Shown here piece by piece: positions 1-4,883 of a stretch of DNA of 5,482 bases. Under the pieces are notes generated by a model that saw only the letters and a program-made list of their open reading frames with translations, did not search any database and had not been told where the DNA came from. Position 1 is the stretch's first letter, and the number at the start of each line of letters is the position of its first letter. Origin of the DNA: an uncultured Clostridia bacterium. GTDB lineage: Bacteria; Bacillota; Clostridia; Oscillospirales; Oscillospiraceae. Location of the stretch: assembly GCA_937907715.1 (NCBI GenBank), contig CALERM010000109.1:1-5482 (forward strand), written 5' to 3'. The translations under genes and the position numbers were made by a program.

Positions 1-1267
1 AGAACTTGCACTCGATGGTGCCTTCTGCCGCGGTGTTCGGGCAGTTGCGGTCTTCGGCGAGGGAGAGATTGGTGACGTCGTCCACAATGCCGATGGTGAA
101 CTCATGCTTCGGAGCGTCCTTCGCAAGCTCTGCATAAACAGCAAAGACGGATGCGGGGGGCGTATCCTTCGAGCCCAGACCGTAGCGGCCGCCGATGACG
201 GTTGCCTGCACGCCGGCATTTGCCAGAGCGGTGACAACGTCCATGTAGAGAGGTTCACCCAGGGAGCCGGGCTCCTTGGTGCGGTCGAGAACAGCGATCT
301 TCTTGGCGGTTGCCGGAATCGCTGCGACCAGCTTGTCGGAACAGAACGGACGATACAGGCGGACCTTGACGATACCGACCTTCTCGCCGTGTGCGTTCAT
401 GTAGTCGATGACTTCTTCTGCCACGTCGCAGATGGAGCCCATGGCGATGATGATGCGGTCTGCATCGGGCGCGCCATAGTAGTTGAACAGCTGATAGTTG
501 GTGCCGAGCTTTTCGTTGACCTTGCCCATGTACTTCTCAACGACTGCGGGCAGCTCGTTGTAGAACTTGTTGCAGGCCTCGCGATGCTGGAAGAAGATAT
601 CGCCGTTCTCATGAGAGCCGCGCATTGCCGGATGCTCGGGGTTCAGCGCGTGCTTGCGGAACGCCTCGACAGCGTCCATGTTGCACATTTCCTTGAGGTC
701 CGCATAATCCCACACAGCGACCTTCTGAATCTCGTGGGAGGTACGGAAGCCATCGAAGAAGTTCAGGAACGGAACCTTGCCTTCGATTGCAGCCAGATGG
801 GCAACGGGCGCGAGGTCCATGACTTCCTGCGGGTTGGTCTCGCACATCATGGCGAAGCCGGTCTGGCGGCAAGCCATAACGTCGGAGTGATCACCGAAGA
901 TGTTCAGAGCGTGCGTCGAGACGGTACGTGCCGAAACGTGGAACACGCAGGGCAGCTGCTCGGCGGCGATCTTGTACATGTTGGGGATCATCAGAAGAAG
1001 ACCCTGGGATGCGGTGTAGGTGGTGGTCAGAGCGCCGGCGCCGAGGGAGCCGTGAACTGTACCGGATGCACCGGCTTCGGACTGCATCTCGACGACCTTG
1101 ACGGTGGAGCCGAAGATGTTCTTCAGACCGGTTGCAGACCACTGGTCGACAAGGTCTGCCATGGGGGACGACGGGGTGATGGGGTAAATGCCCGCGACTT
1201 CTGTAAACGCATAGGATACATGAGCCGCAGCATTGTTGCCGTCCATGGTTTTAAATTTACGAGCCAA
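1..1267 (-). CDS. nifJ: Pyruvate:ferredoxin (flavodoxin) oxidoreductase, N-terminal part (3' end outside window)
   Basis: This cytoplasmic thiamine-diphosphate iron-sulfur enzyme oxidatively decarboxylates pyruvate with CoA to acetyl-CoA and CO2, reducing ferredoxin or flavodoxin. It is the central pyruvate-oxidising step in anaerobes. I translated 422 codons without a stop; the family is about 1,170-1,200 residues, so domains I and II are present and the CoA-binding, ferredoxin and C-terminal TPP domains lie beyond the left edge. Visible motifs are YPITPSS (28-34), EMQSEAGASG (60-69), TYTASQGLLLMIPNMYKI (83-100), FHVSAR (109-114) and GDHSDVMACRQTGFA (125-139). Thr31, Glu64 and Arg114 fall at exactly the numbers I recall for the pyruvate/TPP-contacting residues of the Desulfovibrio africanus enzyme. 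The start is TTG at 1267: it gives the family N-terminus MARKFKTMDGN and sits 8 nt after AGGAGG. The in-frame ATG at codon 8 would remove conserved residues. It is transcribed away from yifB. The family call is near certain; homodimeric architecture is inferred from domain I being the N-terminus. Confidence 0.96.
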   Translation of the reverse strand, partial: MARKFKTMDGNNAAAHVSYAFTEVAGIYPITPSSPMADLVDQWSATGLKNIFGSTVKVVEMQSEAGASGTVHGSLGAGALTTTYTASQGLLLMIPNMYKIAAEQLPCVFHVSARTVSTHALNIFGDHSDVMACRQTGFAMMCETNPQEVMDLAPVAHLAAIEGKVPFLNFFDGFRTSHEIQKVAVWDYADLKEMCNMDAVEAFRKHALNPEHPAMRGSHENGDIFFQHREACNKFYNELPAVVEKYMGKVNEKLGTNYQLFNYYGAPDADRIIIAMGSICDVAEEVIDYMNAHGEKVGIVKVRLYRPFCSDKLVAAIPATAKKIAVLDRTKEPGSLGEPLYMDVVTALANAGVQATVIGGRYGLGSKDTPPASVFAVYAELAKDAPKHEFTIGIVDDVTNLSLAEDRNCPNTAAEGTIECKF

Positions 1268-1275
1268 TTCAATTA

Positions 1276-1281
1276 CCTCCT
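1276..1281 (-). promoter_or_regulatory. Ribosome binding site AGGAGG for the PFOR gene (decides a TTG start)
   Basis: On the minus strand AGGAGG occupies 1281 down to 1276, followed by an 8-nt spacer and then TTG at 1267-1265. The full-strength Shine-Dalgarno compensates for the weak start codon and selects it over the in-frame ATG seven codons downstream. Part of the site lies in the loop of a weak AT-rich hairpin (AATTAC/GTAATT, 1271-1276 with 1286-1291). Confidence 0.88.
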
Positions 1282-1309
1282 AAAAGTAATTACATAAGGA
1301 TACAAACTA

Positions 1310-1338
1310 ACTATAGCACATATTGCTGTCAATGTAAA
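1310..1338 (-). promoter_or_regulatory. Sigma-A-type promoter of the PFOR gene
   Basis: Reading the minus strand, a -35 box TTTACA (1338-1333; 5 of 6 to TTGACA) is followed by a 17-nt spacer and a -10 box TATAGT (1315-1310; 5 of 6 to TATAAT). TGC directly precedes the -10, giving an extended -10 (TGn). Expected transcription start is near 1303, leaving a leader of about 35 nt. A second TTGACA (1331-1326) lies inside the spacer but is only 10 nt from TATAGT; it pairs at 17 nt only with the poor hexamer TAGTTT. The strong match suits a highly expressed catabolic gene. Confidence 0.7.
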
Positions 1339-1428
1339 CCGGAATTCTGATTTTTCTGTAGAAGTTTCACAAGCAGATTGCGTTTTGTGTATTTTGCATA
1401 TCATTTTTCAAATAGGCGTTTTTTGTGG

Positions 1429-1457
1429 TTGGTTTTTACAGGAAAATGCGATATGAT
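1429..1457 (+). promoter_or_regulatory. Candidate promoter of the yifB-thiI-pncC unit
   Basis: A -10 box TATGAT (1452-1457, 5 of 6) is preceded at 17 nt by TTGGTT (1429-1434), which keeps only the TTG of the -35 consensus. Expected transcription start is near 1464, giving a leader of about 25 nt before the ATG at 1489. The position favours the 1489 start over the in-frame ATG at 1453, which would fall inside the -10. The assignment is by consensus matching only. Confidence 0.4.
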
Positions 1458-1488
1458 AAAGAAAAACGGAAGAAGAGGGCTGAGGCAT

Positions 1489-3015
1489 ATGATGGGTCAT
1501 GTTCGCTCAATGGGGCTGCGCGGGCTGGACGGATACGAAATTTCGGTGGAATGCTATATCACAAACGGATTGCCCGGTTTTGACGTGGTGGGTCTGCCGG
1601 ATGCGGCAGTCAAGGAGGCAAGAGAGCGCGTGCGCGCCGCCATCAAGAACTGCGGCTACAAATTTCCGGTCAGCCGGATCACGCTCAATCTCGCCCCGGC
1701 TGGCACCAAAAAGACCGGAACGCTCTACGATCTTCCAATTCTGCTCGGCATTCTGGAGGCGTCGGGGCTTGTAAAGCTTCCGAAGCAGCCCTGCGCATTT
1801 TTGGGCGAGCTGAGTCTGGAGGGAAAGCTGCGACCGGTTACGGGCATTCTTCCGATGGCGCTGGCGGCGAAGAAGCTCGGGGTTGAGGCGCTCTACGTGC
1901 CGAAGGAGAACGCGGCGGAGGCGACGCTTGCCGAAGGACTCACGGTCTACGGTGTGGAAAGTGTCCCCGCGCTCACGGCGCACCTGTCCGGCGCCGTGCC
2001 CATTGCGCCGGAGAAGCCCTGGAGACCGGAGCGGAACGACGCGGAGCTTCCGGATTTTCGCGATGTCAAGGGGCAGGAGAACGTCAAGCGGGCGCTTGAG
2101 ATTGCGGCGGCAGGCGGTCATAATGTGCTGATGGTGGGACCTCCGGGCTCGGGCAAGAGCATGCTGGCAAGGAGGCTTCCGTCGATTCTTCCCGATATGA
2201 CGGGGCAGGAGGCAATCGAGGTGACGAAGGTCTACTCGGTGCTCGGCATGCTGGATGCGAAAAATCCGCTTATTCAGACAAGACCCTTCCGCAGTCCGCA
2301 CCATACGATTTCGGCGACAGCGCTTGCAGGCGGCGGGCAGATGCTGCGCCCGGGCGAAATTTCCATGGCGCACCGGGGCGTGCTGTTTCTCGATGAGCTG
2401 CCGGAGTTTCACCGCGACACGCTCGAGGTGCTGCGCCAGCCGCTGGAAGACGGCGTCGTGTCCATCTCGCGCGTGCAGGGCTCGGTGCGCTATCCGAGCC
2501 AGTTCATGCTGGTGTGCGCGATGAACCCGTGCAAATGCGGCTGGTACGGAGACCCGAGCGGCAGATGCAAATGCAAGCAGTCGGACATCGACAAATATCT
2601 CGGAAAGGTCTCCGGACCGCTGCTTGACAGAGTTGATATAATTGTAGAGGTTCCTGCGGTGAAATTTGAGGCGCTCAGCCGCAACGACACCGCCGAGCCT
2701 TCGAGCGAGATCAAAAAGCGGGTGGACGCAGCGCGCGGGATTCAGAACCGGCGATTTGCCGGAACCGCCGTCCGCTGCAACGCGCTGATGGACCCGGCAG
2801 CGCTGCGTGAGAGCTGTGCGCTCGACGAGACGTGTACGGCACTGATGAAAACGGCGTTTGAGCGCATGCAGATGAGCGCGCGGAGCTACGACCGCATCCG
2901 CAAGGTTGCGCGGACCATCGCCGATCTCGACGGCAGCGCGGACATTCAGCCGCAGCACCTCGCCGAGGCGATTTCCTACCGCTCGTTCAAATTCGGTCCG
3001 GAGGACCAGAACTGA
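1489..3015 (+). CDS. yifB: YifB/ComM family Mg-chelatase-like AAA+ ATPase
   Basis: The product is 508 residues, the usual family length. Domain order is an N-terminal ChlI-like domain (about 10-170, with NGLPGFDVVGLPDAAVKEAR at 26-45 and LNLAPAGTKKTGTLYDLP at 67-83), an AAA+ module, and a C-terminal Mg-chelatase-type helical lid (about 405-500). Walker A is GPPGSGKS (217-224), Walker B VLFLDE (298-303), sensor region MNPCKCG (345-351), and a likely arginine finger lies in GPLLDRVD (376-383). The Cys pair CxC (348, 350) with a second CxC (360, 362) is typical of the family and could bind metal. The Vibrio and Haemophilus homologue ComM is a hexameric branch-migration helicase for integrating transforming DNA; the role in Firmicutes is less clear, and metal chelation is only a name legacy. 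Tandem ATGs lie at 1489 and 1492. GAGGG at 1475-1479, 9 nt upstream, favours 1489, and an upstream in-frame extension from 1378 is not family-like. It is first of three co-directional genes. Confidence 0.93.
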   Translation: MMGHVRSMGLRGLDGYEISVECYITNGLPGFDVVGLPDAAVKEARERVRAAIKNCGYKFPVSRITLNLAPAGTKKTGTLYDLPILLGILEASGLVKLPKQPCAFLGELSLEGKLRPVTGILPMALAAKKLGVEALYVPKENAAEATLAEGLTVYGVESVPALTAHLSGAVPIAPEKPWRPERNDAELPDFRDVKGQENVKRALEIAAAGGHNVLMVGPPGSGKSMLARRLPSILPDMTGQEAIEVTKVYSVLGMLDAKNPLIQTRPFRSPHHTISATALAGGGQMLRPGEISMAHRGVLFLDELPEFHRDTLEVLRQPLEDGVVSISRVQGSVRYPSQFMLVCAMNPCKCGWYGDPSGRCKCKQSDIDKYLGKVSGPLLDRVDIIVEVPAVKFEALSRNDTAEPSSEIKKRVDAARGIQNRRFAGTAVRCNALMDPAALRESCALDETCTALMKTAFERMQMSARSYDRIRKVARTIADLDGSADIQPQHLAEAISYRSFKFGPEDQN

Positions 3016-3017
3016 AC

Positions 3018-3046
3018 TTGAGGCAGTGCGATTTGTTGATTATTAA
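3018..3046 (+). promoter_or_regulatory. Possible internal promoter before thiI
   Basis: The 51-nt yifB-thiI gap contains TTGAGG (3018-3023), a 17-nt spacer, and TATTAA (3041-3046), each 4 of 6 to consensus, in a sharply AT-rich patch (3031-3053) within otherwise GC-rich DNA. Expected transcription start would be near 3053, leaving a very short leader before the ATG at 3067, which weakens the case. Readthrough from yifB is equally plausible because no terminator is seen in the gap. Confidence 0.25.
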
Positions 3047-3066
3047 ATATAGATGGGATAGATAGG

Positions 3067-4248
3067 ATGAAAGAACTCTTTTTGCTGAAGCTGGGCGAAA
3101 TTGTCCTCAAGGGACAAAACCGCCGCGTCTTTGAAGACAAACTCAAAACAAACCCCCGCCGGCGCATGTCGAAGTTCGGGCAGTTTAAGGTCACCATCAC
3201 GCAGTCGACGCTCTATGTTGAGCCGTTGAACGACGAATGCGACGTGGACGGCGCATGGGAGGCATGCGGCGCGATTTTCGGCATTGCCTCGATGTGCCGC
3301 TGCCGCGCCTGCAAAAAGGACCTCGATGCGATTTTCAGAACCGTTGTGGAATATCTGGGCGACGAGCTTTCCGTGCAGAAAAGCTTCAAGGTCGAGTCCA
3401 AGCGCTCGGACAAGCGCTTCCCGCTTAACTCCATTCAGATCTCGCAGGAAATCGGCGGCAGAATCGCCGAGGAATTCCCGAACGTCGCGGTCGATGTCCA
3501 CAACCCGTCGTATGTCGTCAACATCGAGGTCCGTGAGACTGCCGCTTATGTCCACGGTCCGGCGACGCCGGGTGCGGGCGGTCTTCCCACCGGCACGGGC
3601 GGGCGCGCGGCGGTGCTGCTGTCGGGCGGGATCGACTCTCCGGTCGCGGGCTATATGATTGCAAAGCGCGGCGTGGAGATCGAGTGCATCCACTTCTTCT
3701 CCTATCCTTACACCTCCGAGCGTGCAAAGGAAAAGGTTCTGGAGCTGGCGCGTATCATGACGCGCTACTGCGGGCGCATGACGGTCGATGTGGTCGGCTT
3801 TACGAAGGTGCAGGAAGCGATCCGTGATCACTGCCGCGAGGAGTATTTCACGATCATCATGCGCCGGTTCATGATGCGCATCGCGCAGGCAATTGCAAAA
3901 GATCATGGCGCAAAGTGCCTGGTGACGGGTGAAAACCTCGGTCAGGTGGCAAGCCAGACCATGGACGCGATGGCAGTCACCGGCGCGGTCGTCGATCTTC
4001 CGATGTTCCATCCGCTTATCGGCATGGACAAGGAGGAAATCGTCACGCGCGCAAGAAAAATCGGCACGCTGGAAACCTCGATTCTTCCCTATGAGGACTG
4101 CTGCACGGTCTTTACGCCGAAGCACCCGAAGACGAAGCCGGTCCTCGCGCTGGTCGAGGCGGAGGAAGCAAAGCTGGATGTCGACGTACTGGTTGCGGAC
4201 GCACTGGCGAACACGGAAAAGGTGGCGATTCGCTACTATGAAGACTGA
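3067..4248 (+). CDS. thiI: tRNA uracil 4-sulfurtransferase ThiI (rhodanese-less form)
   Basis: ThiI adenylates U8 of tRNA with ATP and transfers sulfur from a cysteine-desulfurase persulfide to make 4-thiouridine; in some bacteria it also supplies sulfur for the thiamin thiazole. The 393-residue product has an N-terminal ferredoxin-like region with KLGEIVLKGQNRRVFEDKL (8-26), a THUMP domain (about 60-165), and a PP-loop ATPase domain with SGGIDSPVAG (186-195) and VTGENLGQVASQT (286-298). PYEDCCTVFTPKHPKT (341-356) contains the conserved DCC motif with the equivalent of the E. coli PP-loop-domain cysteine. It ends there, lacking the C-terminal rhodanese domain of E. coli ThiI, as in Bacillus, where a dedicated desulfurase supplies sulfur. 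The archaeal CxxC cluster motif is absent. Odd point: residues 77-82 read CRCRAC, in a segment I expect to be mostly hydrophobic. Its ribosome binding site is weak (TGGG ending 9 nt before the ATG). It overlaps pncC by 11 nt. Confidence 0.95.
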   Translation: MKELFLLKLGEIVLKGQNRRVFEDKLKTNPRRRMSKFGQFKVTITQSTLYVEPLNDECDVDGAWEACGAIFGIASMCRCRACKKDLDAIFRTVVEYLGDELSVQKSFKVESKRSDKRFPLNSIQISQEIGGRIAEEFPNVAVDVHNPSYVVNIEVRETAAYVHGPATPGAGGLPTGTGGRAAVLLSGGIDSPVAGYMIAKRGVEIECIHFFSYPYTSERAKEKVLELARIMTRYCGRMTVDVVGFTKVQEAIRDHCREEYFTIIMRRFMMRIAQAIAKDHGAKCLVTGENLGQVASQTMDAMAVTGAVVDLPMFHPLIGMDKEEIVTRARKIGTLETSILPYEDCCTVFTPKHPKTKPVLALVEAEEAKLDVDVLVADALANTEKVAIRYYED

Positions 4249-4711
4249 GGAGCTGGCGCGCGAGGTCATTGCCCGGCTGAAAGACGAGGGCAAAACGCTT
4301 GCAACCGCTGAGTCCTGTACGGGAGGCTTGCTGGGAAAGCTTCTGACGGATGTTCCCGGCGCGTCGAGCGTGTATAAGGGCGGCGTCATTTCGTATGTGA
4401 ACGAGGTCAAGCATCGCCTGTTGGGCGTCGACCAGCAGACGCTGGATGTCTGCACCGCCGTTTCGCGCGAGACGGCGCATGAGATGGCGAAGGGCGCGCG
4501 AGAGGTCATAAAATCCGATGTTGGCGTTTCTACGACCGGACTTGCCGGACCCGACGGCGACGGCACGGGAAGACCGGTCGGACTGGTTTATGTTGCACTC
4601 GACATGGAGGGCTTTTCCTACTGCCGCGAGCTGCACCTCACCGGAGACCGCGCGGAAATCCGCGCCCAGGCGGCACATGAGGCGCTTTCCATGCTGCTGG
4701 AATTTCTGTAA
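4238..4711 (+). CDS. pncC: CinA-family nicotinamide-nucleotide amidohydrolase (PncC)
   Basis: PncC deamidates nicotinamide mononucleotide to nicotinate mononucleotide, returning NMN (for example from NAD-dependent DNA ligase) to NAD synthesis in the cytoplasm. The 157-residue product is the stand-alone CinA C-terminal domain, without the N-terminal MoaB-like/COG1058 domain of full CinA. Signature motifs are TLATAESCTGGLLGKLLT (20-37), YKGGVISYVNEVKHRLLGV (46-64), STTGLAGPDGDGTGRPVGLVYVA (98-120, the glycine-rich loop) and GDRAEIRAQAAHEAL (136-150). The frame is open further upstream inside thiI, but family homology begins exactly at the ATG at 4238. This ATG overlaps the last 11 bases of thiI. 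The nearest purine-rich site is AAAGGTGG about 13 nt upstream, so translation is probably coupled to thiI. Some family members are annotated competence-damage proteins. Family assignment is firm; the enzymatic assignment rests on characterised homologues. Confidence 0.92.
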   Translation: MKTEELAREVIARLKDEGKTLATAESCTGGLLGKLLTDVPGASSVYKGGVISYVNEVKHRLLGVDQQTLDVCTAVSRETAHEMAKGAREVIKSDVGVSTTGLAGPDGDGTGRPVGLVYVALDMEGFSYCRELHLTGDRAEIRAQAAHEALSMLLEFL

Positions 4712-4724
4712 TCGAATATGCCAG

Positions 4725-4757
4725 GAGCCGGACAATTATCTGTCCGGCTCATTTTCT
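4725..4757 (+). terminator. Rho-independent terminator after pncC
   Basis: A perfect 10-bp GC-rich stem (GAGCCGGACA at 4725-4734 pairing with TGTCCGGCTC at 4741-4750) has a 6-nt loop ATTATC and is followed by ATTTTCT. It begins 13 nt after the pncC stop. The T-tract is short and interrupted, so efficiency may be moderate. The minus strand has no T-run after the stem, so it works rightward only. It separates the yifB-thiI-pncC unit from the glycosyltransferase gene. Confidence 0.88.
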
Positions 4758-4764
4758 GCCCCTG

Positions 4765-4830
4765 TTCAGAACATGTTAAACAAATCTTAAAGAAATCGAC
4801 GGCTGATTTTAAAGCCGGGTTTAAAACTTC
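4765..4830 (+). promoter_or_regulatory. Candidate response-regulator site: TTnAnA hexamers at 11-bp phase
   Basis: Counting from 4765 in steps of 11, the units begin TTCAGA (4765), TTAAAC (4776), TTAAAG (4787), GACGGC (4798, a break), TTAAAG (4809) and TTTAAA (4820, with TTAAAA one base later). The second and third units are near-identical tandem 11-mers (TTAAACAAATC and TTAAAGAAATC, one mismatch). Hexamer direct repeats spaced by one helical turn are the known layout of OmpR/PhoB-class sites; Bacillus PhoP boxes, for example, are TT(A/C/T)A(C/T)A repeats about 11 bp apart. The array ends where the -35 of the following promoter should be. The regulator identity is not shown by the sequence. 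Confidence 0.45.
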
Positions 4831-4845
4831 CCTCGTTTACATCGT

Positions 4846-4851
4846 TATACT
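4846..4851 (+). promoter_or_regulatory. -10 box of the glycosyltransferase promoter (no good -35)
   Basis: TATACT (5 of 6 to TATAAT) lies 32 nt upstream of the ATG, predicting transcription start near 4858 and a leader of about 26 nt. At 17 nt upstream the sequence is AAAACT, a poor -35. The phased TTAAA repeats end there, which suggests dependence on an activator. A 7-bp inverted repeat, CTCGTTT (4832-4838) and AAACGAG (4859-4865), brackets this box and could be an operator. Confidence 0.45.
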
Positions 4852-4883
4852 GTAGAAAAAACGAGAAAACAGGGGGAAATACG

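Larger units (their letters stand above)
1268..1488. other. AT-rich divergent intergenic region between PFOR gene and yifB
   Basis: This stretch of about 220 bases separates two divergently transcribed genes and is visibly AT-rich compared with the flanking coding DNA. It holds the leader and promoter of the PFOR gene (minus strand, up to about 1338) and a weaker candidate promoter for yifB (plus strand, 1429-1457). I see no RNA gene, riboswitch fold or convincing terminator. An open plus-strand frame from 1378 runs through most of it into yifB. I treat that as an untranslated extension because it crosses the candidate promoter and lies outside the region conserved in the family. Confidence 0.7.

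Noticed and set aside
104..1297. Long plus-strand open frame (397 codons) across the PFOR region
   Set aside because: It is antisense to a clear PFOR coding sequence with all expected motifs. Its translation is low-complexity Gly/Val/Asp-rich with no recognisable domain, and it arises from GC-rich codon choice.
1353..1372. Possible Rex (redox regulator) site upstream of the PFOR promoter
   Set aside because: A TTGTGAA half-site is present on the minus strand, but the opposite half matches only about 4 of 7 positions and the site lies upstream of the -35. Too weak to call.
1378..1488. 37-residue N-terminal extension of YifB from an upstream ATG
   Set aside because: The extension crosses the AT-rich intergenic DNA and the candidate -10. 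It is aromatic-rich and unlike the family, which begins just before the GLRGLDGYEISVE-type segment; starts at 1489/1492 fit better.
1507..2958. 483-codon open frame antisense to yifB
   Set aside because: Arg/His/Leu-rich translation typical of the complement of GC-rich coding DNA. No ribosome binding site or family motif, and YifB motifs are intact on the other strand.
3929..4237. Upstream extension of the PncC frame inside thiI
   Set aside because: Those 103 codons are an Arg/Ser-rich frame-shifted reading of thiI. CinA homology begins at the ATG at 4238.
3043..4566. 507-codon open frame antisense to thiI and pncC
   Set aside because: It spans two real genes on the opposite strand, and its translation shows no domain signature. 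It is a shadow of codon bias.
4800..4817. Small hairpin CGGCT/AGCCG with 8-nt loop
   Set aside because: Only 5 bp with no T-run, overlapping the stronger palindrome at 4807-4826 and upstream of the predicted transcript. Probably coincidental.
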